Shown: positions 40,600-49,418 of the stretch, one piece after another | Layout: each line of letters begins with the position of its first letter | How positions within the stretch are numbered: the first letter of the stretch is position 1 | NCBI RefSeq assembly: GCF_001436095.1 | Contig: NZ_AYYK01000009.1 | Coordinates: 1-64,000 of the forward strand | Origin: Lapidilactobacillus dextrinicus DSM 20335 | GTDB taxonomy: Bacteria > Bacillota > Bacilli > Lactobacillales > Lactobacillaceae | Direction of reading: 5' to 3' | DNA length: 64,000 nucleotides | Program-made: the position numbers and the translations under genes | The notes under the pieces: model-generated | What the model was told of the DNA's origin: nothing | Seen by the model: only the letters and a program-made list of their open reading frames with translations | Database searches by the model: none

Positions 40600-40608
40600 A
40601 TTAAAAAA

Positions 40609-41148
40609 TTATTTTACTAAACCGAGAATAATGATCATAATTTCTTGATTACTTTCCTGATAATGATGTTCAGACCAAGTTCTAATAACCGCGGTTAAGC
40701 CACCAGCGATATAGTTTTCTTGAAATACAGGATGATTCTGAACGGGAAGTACATTTTGTTTGATAATCTGATGAACAATTAGAACTAAGTGTTCGGTTAA
40801 AATCTTCTCCAGATGATTATCTATTAAATCATCAATTAGTCTTCGATTGAGACTAAAGTATCTAACTAAATACTCCAATGTATTGATATGGGGTGTATTA
40901 TCAGCTTTATGCAGGTGACGTACCATTGAATAGAGTTGACCATCGAAATATTTGCGTAGCATATCCTCCTTTGAATTGAAATTCCAGTAGAAAGCAGACC
41001 GAGAGATATTTGCTTTCTGGCAGAGTTCCAATACTGTTATTTGGTTAATTGGCTTTTGATCCATTAACTGAATAAAAGCTGCAAAAAGAGAATTTCTAGC
41101 AACTTCATTGCCATTATTAACAGGAAACTTGTAGGTTCGATATTTCAT
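40609..41148 (-). CDS. TetR/AcrR family transcriptional regulator
   Basis: A 179-residue regulator with an N-terminal TetR helix-turn-helix (about 33-55, ITVLELCQKANISRSAFYWN) and a helical C-terminal ligand/dimer domain (about 75-179). It begins MKYRTYKFPVNNGNEVARN after a gagagtgt-type ribosome site. It is the first gene before the cargo and is transcribed towards orf7-orf8. The first 40 or so codons plus upstream region recur at 49267-49418. Its ligand and target are unknown. Confidence 0.85.
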   Translation of the reverse strand: MKYRTYKFPVNNGNEVARNSLFAAFIQLMDQKPINQITVLELCQKANISRSAFYWNFNSKEDMLRKYFDGQLYSMVRHLHKADNTPHINTLEYLVRYFSLNRRLIDDLIDNHLEKILTEHLVLIVHQIIKQNVLPVQNHPVFQENYIAGGLTAVIRTWSEHHYQESNQEIMIIILGLVK

Positions 41149-41176
41149 TGGACACTCTCCATGATTTGTTTAGTCT

Positions 41177-41535
41177 TTTAAAAAATTTAACTCACGACAG
41201 CTTACTAAAAATAAGTGTTAATTCTATCTTCTTAGAATTTAAGATATATACTTGGTTCCAAAATCGTATATCAAAAAAGGTTGTTTCATAAAGCTAAGCT
41301 CTAAATCTGGATTAATATGAAACACACTCTACTTAAAGTGCTCTATTTTAGCAATGCGGTAAGTCCATATGATTAAAATATAAGCTGTTTATGGCTCGAT
41401 ATGAAAATAGGTGAGATGATATTAAAAAAATTGCGACTTATCGGTTTATTTATATGTTTTTGATGAGTAAATGCGATCAGTTAGTTATTTTTGCGTCAAT
41501 TATAGACAGAAAATTTAAGTTTAATGAATAAAAAG
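41177..41535. other. AT-rich gene-free region between tetR and the IS3 element
   Basis: About 360 bp without a credible ORF. It must hold the tetR promoter. An imperfect inverted repeat, gatatatac/gtatatc (about 41243-41272), could be a TetR-type operator. Homology to the second tetR upstream region stops at 41176. Confidence 0.4.
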
Positions 41536-41567
41536 TGCTCCTAAGTCAATATTTGGTACATTTTTTA

Positions 41568-42367
41568 TTAGACAGCTGTTCTAATTCTTTTCGTATTGAA
41601 CCAATTAATATAATTTGATGTTCTGACAACCAAATCTTCGAAACTTGAAAAGTGAGTTTGAAACACGAATTCTCGTTTTAATAATGAATGAAAAGATTCG
41701 ATTTGACTATTGTCATAGGGATAACCTTGTTTTGAATATGAGTGGGCAATCTGATGCCTCTCAAGCAGTGTCTCGACTTCGTTACTCGTATATTATGATC
41801 CCATATCGGAATGAATGAAGTCAGGTTTTTTAAAGTTTTCGAGTGCTTGGTTAAGCGTGTTAACGACTAGTTTTGCATCCATTTGGCGGCTAATCTTAAA
41901 AGCAAGAACACGATGAGCCCTCGGCTCATAAACAGAACTAAGGTAAACCCAAGTACTTGGCCGTAATTCTAGATAAGTAATATCAGTACGCCATACACTT
42001 GCTTCGGGATAACGTTTGACAAAGTTAGGACGTTGTGAGTAATCGACATGGGTACCTGGTTTCTTGAATCTACGATTCATTAATGAATGAATTCCCATTT
42101 CTCTCATCAGGCGAAAAACGCGTTTAGCGCCGATTTTAATACCTAAACTTTGTAAAGCCATAGTTATTCGTGGATAGCCATAAGCCTTATAGTTATTTTG
42201 CCAAATCGATCTAATCCGATCTTTTAATTTCACATCAGCACATTCGTGCTGGCTAGATCGGTGTTCTTTCCAGTGATAATAAGTACTTCATGGTAGCTTC
42301 AAAGCAGTTAAAATAATGGACAAGCGGTGTTTAACTAGTTGGTCCTTAATAAAGGCAAGTCCACTTA
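41568..42367 (-). pseudogene. IS3-family transposase OrfB, inactivated by two stop codons
   Basis: One continuous reading frame from about 42367 to the TAA at 41568 encodes an rve-type DDE transposase: STYYHWKEHR near the start, WRTDITYL (first D), HSDMGS (second D) and QIESFHSLLK (E). Two in-frame stops break it: TGA where R is expected (LP-stop-STYYHW, about 42289) and TAA where Q is expected (DMGS-stop-YTSNE, about 41795). Both fit single C-to-T changes (CGA to TGA, CAA to TAA). The longest open part is 41793-42233. The element is not expected to transpose on its own. Confidence 0.85.
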
Positions 42368-42373
42368 TTCGGC

Positions 42374-42637
42374 CTAACGCTTTCCCAATAACACCGCCGC
42401 AGCTTTTAAAATTTCTAATTCCTCTTTAAGTCGTTGATTTTCTTTTTGAAGTTGCTTAAATTCCTTGGCTGTCACTTCAGAACCATCAGATAGTTCAACT
42501 GATTTGGCATCTTTTAGCCAGTTATGAATGGCGGCTGGAGAAACACCATACTCCTCTGAAAGAGAACGTACCGAGCGTTTCTCTTCATGATGCATTTTGA
42601 CAATGCTTCCTTTGAATTCGTTCGTATATCGTTTCAT
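42374..42637 (-). CDS. IS3-family transposase OrfA (helix-turn-helix subunit)
   Basis: An 87-residue protein with the IS3/IS911 OrfA helix-turn-helix (EEKRSVRSLSEEYGVSPAAI, NWL) followed by a leucine-zipper coiled coil (about 55-82, KQLQKENQRLKEELEILKAA). It is intact, but its OrfB partner is broken, so no functional OrfAB fusion can be made. Confidence 0.88.
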   Translation of the reverse strand: MKRYTNEFKGSIVKMHHEEKRSVRSLSEEYGVSPAAIHNWLKDAKSVELSDGSEVTAKEFKQLQKENQRLKEELEILKAAAVLLGKR

Positions 42638-42756
42638 TAAAAAACTCCTATCCTAAGTGATTTAATTATGACACATCTGTCCAGAATTAGATGTACCAAA
42701 TACTAGGATAGGAGCAAGGGGATATAACAATAAAATTTTTGAACTATTACGGTTAA

Positions 42757-43419
42757 TTAGGAATTTAAATTTACGAAGTCAGACCACAGGTTAGAAAATA
42801 TATTATTTTCTGCCATGATATAAAATCCTAATCCTATAAACACAATTGGAATAACCCATCGGCCGTATTTCTCAAGTGTTTCAGAAACATATCTAAATCT
42901 TGCTAGACGATAGCCGATTAAACACCAAACCGCAACCATTATAAAGAAAGTAACAACTGTAATGACCAGTTGGTTGTTATTTAAAGTAGAAAAGAATGGA
43001 ACATAAATTCCAATATTGTCTCCACCATTGGCAAATGTGATAAATGCTACACTTAAATAGAACTTATTAAATTTATTTAAACTAGAAAAAATAGCACCTT
43101 CATCTTCATCTTCACCCTTTATAAACAGTTTAACTCCTAAATAGATCGGGATTAGTCCTAATAAACCCACCCATTGATCAGGAATGAGTGTTACTCCAAA
43201 TGTAGCTAAAAGACTGATTAAAACTAAAAGTGCAAAACCAAGATATTGACCAATGACTATATCTTTAGGATAAATACGATTTCCCTTCACCGTTCGTCCA
43301 TTACTTGCTTTAGCTTGTGAACTTGCCTGAGAGAACAGCAACATCAAGACAAAAATGTCATCGATATTGGTTACTATAAAAGACCCTAAAGCGGAGAGAA
43401 TGGTTAAAATTAAATTCAT
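42757..43419 (-). CDS. cadD: CadD-family cadmium resistance transporter
   Basis: A 220-residue membrane protein of the CadD/LysE-like superfamily with five to six hydrophobic helices. The first helix carries the motif TNIDDIFVLMLLFSQ, a middle segment has GLLGLIPIYLGVKLFIKG, and a conserved FANGGDNIGIYVPFF. CadD lowers cellular Cd2+, by efflux in current models. The start follows aaggag by 7 bp. An IS6-family end lies about 70 bp upstream, so the gene probably came from a plasmid and may be transcribed from the IS-derived junction. No cadC/cadX-type repressor is adjacent. Confidence 0.88.
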   Translation of the reverse strand: MNLILTILSALGSFIVTNIDDIFVLMLLFSQASSQAKASNGRTVKGNRIYPKDIVIGQYLGFALLVLISLLATFGVTLIPDQWVGLLGLIPIYLGVKLFIKGEDEDEGAIFSSLNKFNKFYLSVAFITFANGGDNIGIYVPFFSTLNNNQLVITVVTFFIMVAVWCLIGYRLARFRYVSETLEKYGRWVIPIVFIGLGFYIMAENNIFSNLWSDFVNLNS

Positions 43420-43490
43420 AAAAAAACTCCTTTTTAAATTGATCCATAAACGGAATAATAGATATTTAGTTATGTTAGTTTGTTACACAT

Positions 43491-43541
43491 TCTATTATTC
43501 TACCTTATTTGATAGTAGATTTAAAACTTTGCAACAGAACC
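43491..43541 (-). mobile_element. IS6-family (IS1216/ISS1-like) terminal fragment
   Basis: Read on the minus strand it begins ggttctgttgcaaagttt, the characteristic terminal inverted repeat of Gram-positive IS6 elements, and continues for about 50 bp. No transposase gene remains. It marks the end of a lost IS6 copy just upstream of cadD. Confidence 0.82.
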
Positions 43542-43557
43542 TCACGACTCCTTTAAC

Positions 43558-44592
43558 TTATGGTAGATTGCAAGAATTAACCGAACACTGCGAACTGCTG
43601 AAAAACCTTTCGTGGTGATTGCCAGTTGAGTGTTTTCATTGGTCTCGCATTGATCCAATGATTAATTTGATCTAATTCTTTGGCGCTAACTGTTTCAATT
43701 TTGCGTTCTTTCGGTATAAAACGACGGACGTATCAATTTAATATCTCATTACTCCCACGTTCTTCTGGTGAATATGGGTGCGCAAAATAGACTGGAATGC
43801 CTAGTTTTTGCTCGATTTCGTTATATTTTGCAAATTCTCGCCCACGATCCACAGTGATTGACTTGGCATTTTTGATCCCTTGAAAAAAACGAATTAAGAC
43901 TGGTGTCACTGCCTGACTATTGCGCCCAGTGACCCGTCTCACGATATGTTGTCGGCTTAGTCTTTCAGTAATTGTCACCAGCACATCGCCACGTCTTTTA
44001 CCCGATTGCATGGTGTCAACTTCAAAATGTCCAAAGGTTTGTCGTGCTTTCACACTTTCAGGTCTCGTTTCAATCGAACGACCATGAACAAATACTTGTC
44101 GTCTACCATCAGATTGACGTTTTTGACGGATACCTTTGTCAGGTAAATCAGCCAATGATAGTTTGAGTCGACCAGCATTGAGCCAATTATAAATCGTTTT
44201 GAAAGGTAACCCTAAAACATGCGCAGCGGTTTCTGGTGACCACTTCAATATACCAATGTGGTGATTCAAAAAGACAGCGATAGCTGGTGTTAGCGTGTCA
44301 TGACGACCACGTAGATGACGTTTTTTCAATGCCAACGCATGAGCAATCTCAGCTTTATAGGGTGTAACTTGATGAATTTCAATCGAAACGGTTGAAGGAG
44401 AGCGTTTAATAAAGCGCGCAATGGCACGAATCGAATAATTCAATTCCAGCAAAGTTTGAATGACAGTACGTTCTTGAGATGATAAACTAGTCATGAGTCG
44501 CAGTTCCTTTATGGTTGTTTTGGACAATTACCATTAAAGGCGCTGCGGCTTTTTTATTCAAGTGTTCGGTTTAATTTTACAATCTACCATAA
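43558..44592 (-). mobile_element. Decayed IS30-family insertion sequence
   Basis: About 1.03 kb bounded by roughly 30-bp imperfect inverted repeats, ttatggtagattg...ccgaacact on the left and its near-reverse complement on the right (ending ctaccataa). It carries one IS30-type transposase gene. It is inserted in the 5' part of a cadD-like gene. Confidence 0.88.
43577..44527 (-). pseudogene. IS30-family transposase, one in-frame stop codon
   Basis: A frame of about 315 codons: helix-turn-helix N-terminus (SIRAIARFIKRSPSTVSIEI), then the DDE core with FEVDTMQSGK, ITVDRGREF and the glutamate region in ERGSNE. A TGA at about 43733 interrupts it right after NEILN, where family members have arginine, and the frame continues as YVRRFIPKERKIETV to a normal stop at 43577. 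The open part is 264 residues; about 50 C-terminal residues are lost. A single C-to-T change (CGA to TGA) explains it. Confidence 0.87.
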
Positions 44593-44653
44593 TTAAATAA
44601 TCGATACTGGTGGAAATATAAACACCAATAGCAGATATGATTGTCTGTCCCAT
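44591..44653 (-). pseudogene. 5' fragment of a second cadD-like gene, cut by the IS30 element
   Basis: Twenty-one codons starting MGQTIISAIGVYISTSIDYL match the first helix of CadD-family transporters. A strong ribosome site (aggaggt) lies just upstream. The frame runs straight into the IS30 inverted repeat, and no downstream part is found on the other side of the IS. Confidence 0.75.
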
Positions 44654-44684
44654 AAAAAAACCTCCTGTATTAGTCAGTAATAAA

Positions 44685-44759
44685 TCAGCAGATTTTAGGG
44701 GAGCACAGACACATTAATTTAGCTATCGCTAGTGGGTAATGCCGGACGTAAGAAAGCAT
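44685..44759 (-). CDS. Putative 24-residue leader peptide upstream of the broken cadD-like gene
   Basis: A short frame beginning MLSYVRHYPLAIAKLM with a strong ribosome site (gaggaggag) and containing three cysteines near its end (CLCSP then IC). It lies 31 bp upstream of the cadD fragment start. Size, ribosome site and position fit a regulatory leader peptide or a metal-sensing leader RNA; neither is proven. Confidence 0.4.
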   Translation of the reverse strand: MLSYVRHYPLAIAKLMCLCSPKIC

Positions 44760-44820
44760 TTTACTCCTCCTCAAAACGTAGTTATAAAATAGTTTCTAAC
44801 TGGAATTCGGTGATTACTTT

Positions 44821-44858
44821 CATGTAAAGTATAACCCACTATACTTTACATGGTAAAG
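44821..44858. promoter_or_regulatory. Perfect palindromic operator upstream of the broken cadD-like gene
   Basis: Arms catgtaaagtata (44821-44833) and tatactttacatg (44840-44852) form a perfect 13-bp inverted repeat around acccac. A further gtaaag at 44853-44858 makes a third half-site. The repeat includes -10-like tatact. It looks like a repressor operator. The cognate regulator is not recognisable nearby. Confidence 0.6.
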
Positions 44859-44879
44859 CGTGGGCTCTACGAGGTAGTA

Positions 44880-44917
44880 GCGTTCTCCCTTCCTACTGGG
44901 AGAACTGCTATTTTTCT
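44880..44917. terminator. Hairpin with T run between metal-resistance modules
   Basis: tagcgttctccc pairs with gggagaactgcta (small mismatches) and is followed by tttttc on the plus strand. It would terminate plus-strand transcripts, yet no plus-strand gene precedes it. It may belong to a lost module. Confidence 0.5.
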
Positions 44918-44932
44918 GCGCCTATTATCCGG

Positions 44933-45372
44933 CTAGAAAAACCTCCGACGGGCTATTGCATAGCAAGCGCATCTCATGCAGAACTCTACCCGAGCGGGGC
45001 AAGCTAGTGTTAGCTTAACCACAAAAAAATGCATTCTAATAGTTGAATGCATTTTTTTCAATCGATCTTCAGCAATAGGCTGAAGAATATAAGGGAAAGC
45101 AGGGTCACTCATATCAACAATAGCCTGACTAGAAGCTTTTGTTATGAGCCCATACTGGTCTAATAACTTAACTTTTTGATTATACATAGGCAGACAAACA
45201 GCATTAGGATGTTGTACATAAAGTTCTTCTAATATCTCTAAAGCTTGACTATCTTGAAACATACTATCTTGCTGTTTAGAGTAAAATTTATTAAAAGCAA
45301 TATCTTTTTTTCGCTTAGCTATTCGGGAGCTAATGTGAATAACCGAAATCTTTTGTAGACTTTGCTAAACTA
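44933..45372 (-). pseudogene. Gene fragment of unknown function running through a terminator
   Basis: The minus-strand frame is open from about 45372 and includes an ATG at 45262 (MFQDSQALEILEELYVQHPN). It is readable upstream as VIHISSRIAKRKKDIAF without a start, so the N-terminus seems lost. Near its end it runs into a perfect hairpin with A/T tails (atgcattc/gaatgcat, about 45026-45060), after which the reading (LTLACPARVEF...) looks non-natural. I think the real C-terminus is close to the hairpin. I do not recognise the family. Confidence 0.4.
45024..45060. terminator. Bidirectional terminator hairpin
   Basis: aaaaaaatgcattc / gaatgcattttttt with a short loop, within the unknown ORF fragment. 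The A and T tails make it active on either strand. Confidence 0.75.
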
Positions 45373-45435
45373 CTGCACACCTTTAGTACAGTATTAGCTG
45401 GTTCACTTGAATAGGGAGTTGTAAAAAAAGTTCCC

Positions 45436-47094
45436 TTAGCCTGCACAACAAGATAATTTCGAAACATCTTTATCGAACGTAAGTGCAGCTAATTTTAGCC
45501 CTTCAGCCATTGTTAGATATGGAGCCATCGTTTCTCTCAGATCTCCAACAGTTAAACCGAATTTCACAGCTAATGTTGCTGCATAAATTACGTCTCCTGC
45601 GTTTTCTGCCACTACATGCGCCCCTAACACTTTCAATGTTTTCGCGTCTGCCACTAATTTGAAAACACCTGTTGTTTCCCGATTAACGAGCGCTCTTGGA
45701 ACAGCATCCAACGGCAATACCGATGTTTTCACTTCATATCCTTTTTCTTTTGCCTGTTGCTCCGTTAAACCAACCGTTGCAATCGATGGAGAAGTAAACG
45801 TAACGCCTGGAACCACTTCTAAATTGACCTTTTGATTTAGTCCTCCGATTGCATTACGAGCAGCAAGTCCACCTTCATAAGCAGCTACATAAACAAATTG
45901 GGGACCGAGAGTGACATCTCCAGCTGAATAAATTCGGGAATTGGTCGTTTTAAGATAATCATCAATGACAATTTCACCACGGGAACCAACTTCAACGCCT
46001 GCTGCATGTAAGTTTAATGATTCTGTATTTGGTTTTCTTCCAGTGGCAATTAGCAATTGTTCTGCTTCAATAATTCGCTTTTTACCATTTATCTCAACAT
46101 GAACTTTTTTAATGTCTCCATCTTGCTCAACTCGTTCATAGGTTGCACCTGTTACTAAATTAATTCCCTGTTCTGTTAAGGCCTTAGTAATGGCTTCTGA
46201 AATTTCAGGATCGTATTCTTTTAATAGACGCTCGCTTCTTTGAATCAAAGTGACTTCTGACCCGAGGTTATGAAATAGTTGTCCTAATTCCATGCCGATA
46301 TATCCTGAACCAATTACGGTAAGACGATTTGGAACCTTCTTTAATTCCAATAAGCTAGTGCTTGTTAAATAATCTACTTCATCTAATCCGGGAATATTAG
46401 GTGCAGTTGAAGAAGCACCTGTAGCTATTAAAAATCTTTTGGCTGTGATTTGATTGCCATTTACTTCAACTGTATTTTCATTTACGAATTTTGCTTCACC
46501 TTTTATTAATTCAAAACCATAATCATCAATTAAATTCACATATTTTTCATTTCGCATCTCGGTTACTAAATCATTCTTTTGTTTTACTAATGGCGCTAAA
46601 TCAACATTTGAAGCCGAAGTGTGTAATCCCACAAATGGATTATTTTTTGCTAGATGATTGATTTCCCCTGCTCTTAATAAGGTCTTAGAAGGAACGCATC
46701 CGACATTAACGCAAGTTCCACCCACCGTTCCACGCTCAATCATAGCCACTTTTGCGTTCAAAGTAACGGCTTCAATGGCAGATGAAAAGGCAGCTCCACC
46801 AGAACCGATGATGATGTAATCATAATCATAGTTACCTTCATCATTTAAACTTACATCTGTCCTTTTTTCCGATTGCACTTGTATTTCTTCTGCTTCGCCC
46901 GGGTGATAGTTTGCGTCAGCAATCGCCTTTATTGCACTTTCAACCTCAATATCATCGGGCAGTTCAAATACTGCTTCACCACGACGATAACTAGACTCAA
47001 TATTTTTAGCACCTATCTTTTCAAGTGCTGATTCTACGTGTTTTTCACAACCCGTACAAGTCATTCCTGAAATGTTTACCTTAAATTTATTCAT
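45436..47094 (-). CDS. merA: Mercuric reductase MerA
   Basis: A 552-residue flavoprotein that reduces Hg2+ to volatile Hg0 with NADPH in the cytoplasm. In order: an N-terminal heavy-metal-binding domain with GMTCTGC (C13, C16); FAD-binding [13 protein letters not shown]; redox-active pair C128/C133 in [18 protein letters not shown]-binding [11 protein letters not shown]; and the C-terminal vicinal cysteines C549-C550 (LSCCAG) that pass Hg2+ to the active site. All catalytic cysteines are intact. It follows merR by 28 bp in one operon. No merT/merP uptake genes and no merB lyase are seen, so uptake must use host routes and organomercurials are not covered. Confidence 0.96.
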   Translation of the reverse strand: MNKFKVNISGMTCTGCEKHVESALEKIGAKNIESSYRRGEAVFELPDDIEVESAIKAIADANYHPGEAEEIQVQSEKRTDVSLNDEGNYDYDYIIIGSGGAAFSSAIEAVTLNAKVAMIERGTVGGTCVNVGCVPSKTLLRAGEINHLAKNNPFVGLHTSASNVDLAPLVKQKNDLVTEMRNEKYVNLIDDYGFELIKGEAKFVNENTVEVNGNQITAKRFLIATGASSTAPNIPGLDEVDYLTSTSLLELKKVPNRLTVIGSGYIGMELGQLFHNLGSEVTLIQRSERLLKEYDPEISEAITKALTEQGINLVTGATYERVEQDGDIKKVHVEINGKKRIIEAEQLLIATGRKPNTESLNLHAAGVEVGSRGEIVIDDYLKTTNSRIYSAGDVTLGPQFVYVAAYEGGLAARNAIGGLNQKVNLEVVPGVTFTSPSIATVGLTEQQAKEKGYEVKTSVLPLDAVPRALVNRETTGVFKLVADAKTLKVLGAHVVAENAGDVIYAATLAVKFGLTVGDLRETMAPYLTMAEGLKLAALTFDKDVSKLSCCAG

Positions 47095-47122
47095 AAAAAA
47101 GCTCCTTTCGTTAATTAATCTC

Positions 47123-47515
47123 TCATGTTAATGTTTCTATTATTGGACACGAATGTAATTGCTTTTCATCTGGACATCGTTGTTTTAAGTCGTCTAACAT
47201 AGTTTCAATTCGTTTTAAATCCTCTATTTGTTTTTGCACTTCCTTTTGTTTTTTAGAAACAAATTCGAACATATCTTGACAACGAACTTCATCTTTATCT
47301 ACAACACCAAGTAATTTATAAATCTCGCTTAAAGAAAAACCAAGTTCCTGTATTCGTTTAATAAACCCAACACGCTTAACGTCATCATATGAATATATCC
47401 GATAACCAGCTTCCGTTCGGTGAGGTTCTTGTAATAAATTTTTTCGCTCGTAATATCTGATCGTTTCTTTATTAACTCCACATTTATCTGCAAACTCACT
47501 AATGCGATAAATCAT
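47123..47515 (-). CDS. merR: Mercury-responsive regulator MerR
   Basis: A 130-residue MerR protein with N-terminal winged helix-turn-helix ([20 protein letters not shown]) and dimerisation helix. The Hg2+ ligands C79, C114 and C123 have the same spacing (35 and 9) as the three essential cysteines of Tn501 MerR. It is first in the merR-merA operon, the Gram-positive arrangement in which MerR controls its own promoter. The operator with 20-bp spacer is directly upstream. Confidence 0.95.
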   Translation of the reverse strand: MIYRISEFADKCGVNKETIRYYERKNLLQEPHRTEAGYRIYSYDDVKRVGFIKRIQELGFSLSEIYKLLGVVDKDEVRCQDMFEFVSKKQKEVQKQIEDLKRIETMLDDLKQRCPDEKQLHSCPIIETLT

Positions 47516-47534
47516 CTTATTTCACCCCATGAAT

Positions 47535-47566
47535 ATTATAAACCGTGTACCATAGTACACGTTCAA
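47535..47566 (-). promoter_or_regulatory. mer promoter/operator with overlong spacer
   Basis: On the minus strand: TTGAAC, a 20-bp spacer, and TATAAT (47535-47540). The spacer holds a dyad, gtgtac/gtacac. An overlong 19-20-bp spacer with a central dyad is the diagnostic MerR-type arrangement, in which Hg-MerR underwinds the DNA to realign the boxes. Confidence 0.92.
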
Positions 47567-47691
47567 GTAAATTGGACTATTTTATTTTTTTCCCAAAGTA
47601 TCACTCGTATGTGATTGATACTTTTATAAAATACTATTGATTATCCTAACATCCCACCAGAAAATCCGATTTAAACACCAGTTGTTTTTAA

Positions 47692-48411
<720 letters not shown>

Positions 48412-48490
48412 AAATAAAATGTCAATAATATAAAAGCTTAGCTTAATAAGCATATAAAGGTTTGAGAAAAGTTAAAAGTGAGGCCTTCCA

Positions 48491-48955
48491 ATGAAAAAAA
48501 TAATTTTATATTTCTCTTTAACTGGGAATACTGAAAAAGTGGCAGAGAAAATAGAAGAAATCAAACACTTTGATATTGAATCTTTAAAGCCAAGTACACC
48601 GTATTCCAATAATTATGAAAAAGCCGGCAAGCGCGCAGAATCTGAAAAGGATAATGATATTCATCCGGCTTTAGCTTCGCTGTCAATAAATATTGATGAC
48701 TATGATTTGATTTATCTTGGATTTCCTACTTGGTGGTATCAACCCCCAATGCTAATTCACACTTTTTTTGAATCTATTAATTTAAAAGGTAAAAAAATAA
48801 TTCCATTTACAACGAGTGCATCGAGTACGATTCAAGATAGTTTACCGGTTCTTACGCAACTTGCACAGCAAAATGATGTTGAGCTATTAAGGGGATTTAC
48901 AGCTAATTCGGAAAGAGAAATTAAGAAGTATTTTGATTCAGAGAAAATTGATTAA
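48491..48955 (+). CDS. Flavodoxin family protein
   Basis: A 154-residue FMN protein with the phosphate-binding loop SLTGNTEKVA (9-18) and FMN-stacking region FPTWWYQPP. It is a one-domain electron carrier or quinone/nitro-reductase-type flavodoxin. It lies 79 bp after the SDR remnant on the same strand; the two are a common neighbour pair in lactobacilli. The C-terminus (SEREIKKYFDSEKID) and length are normal. A strong terminator follows at 49051. Confidence 0.87.
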   Translation: MKKIILYFSLTGNTEKVAEKIEEIKHFDIESLKPSTPYSNNYEKAGKRAESEKDNDIHPALASLSINIDDYDLIYLGFPTWWYQPPMLIHTFFESINLKGKKIIPFTTSASSTIQDSLPVLTQLAQQNDVELLRGFTANSEREIKKYFDSEKID

Positions 48956-49050
48956 AAATATCGATCATACGCATACCTAACATTATGAGTTGTTTTACGC
49001 AAGTTAATGGTGTGATTGATAAGTAGAAGAGAATATAGATAATTATGTAG

Positions 49051-49084
49051 TACCGCCAACACTTAAATGTTGGCGGTATTTTTT
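49051..49084 (+). terminator. Terminator after the flavodoxin gene
   Basis: Perfect arms taccgccaacact-type stem (taccgccaaca/tgttggcggta) and a T run. It lies immediately before the orf13 remnant. Confidence 0.88.
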
Positions 49085-49094
49085 ATATGCCAGA

Positions 49095-49232
49095 TTCAAT
49101 CATCCAATTATCAGCCGTTTTCTTTAAAAAAAGCTGATATTGAGATAACTGTATCTAGATATTTAACAGTTATGCTCGCTTCAAGTTTATGATCAGATTT
49201 TTTGAAGATAGGATTAATCAACTCTACAAAAT
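49095..49232 (-). pseudogene. Remnant of a second orf13 (tcpC), 3' part
   Basis: About 138 bp clearly homologous to the last part of the intact orf13 at about 55079-55233, in the same orientation. It has a 17-bp internal deletion between two aactgt copies that breaks the frame, and scattered substitutions. The homology ends near 49232; the tetR remnant begins 34 bp later. Confidence 0.9.
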
Positions 49233-49266
49233 TATCATCTTTATATACGAGTTAATTTTGGTGGTG

Positions 49267-49418
49267 GTTCCAATACTGTTATTTGGTTAATTGGCTTTTG
49301 ATCCATTAACTGAATAAAAGCTCCAAAAAGAGAATTTCTAGCAACTTCATTGCCATTGTTAACAGGAAATTTGTAAGTTCGATATTTCATTGGACACTCT
49401 CCTTGTTTTGTGTAGTCT
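49267..49418 (-). pseudogene. Remnant of a second tetR, 5' part and upstream region
   Basis: 152 bp aligned without gaps to 41025-41176, with seven differences by eye. It includes the start codon at 49390 and about 40 codons (MKYRTYKFPVNNGNEVARNS onwards) plus the ribosome site. The 3' part is missing and replaced by the orf13 remnant. In combination they form a deletion junction. Confidence 0.92.

Larger units (their letters stand above)
41536..42716 (-). mobile_element. Decayed IS3-family insertion sequence
   Basis: About 1181 bp bounded by imperfect inverted repeats of about 26 bp: left tgctccta...tatttggtacat and right, in reverse, tgctccta...tatttggtacat. It has the orfA/orfB layout of IS3. 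No clear target duplication flanks it (aag on the left, agg on the right). Confidence 0.88.

Noticed and set aside
41243-41272. TetR operator
   Set aside because: The inverted repeat is imperfect and lies in AT-rich DNA where such repeats arise by chance; kept only as a possibility in the region entry.
43491-43541. Intact IS6-family element
   Set aside because: Only about 50 bp of one end is present; no transposase gene.
45436-47094. MerA as a general dihydrolipoamide dehydrogenase
   Set aside because: The N-terminal metal-binding domain, C-terminal vicinal cysteines and adjacent merR identify it as mercuric reductase.
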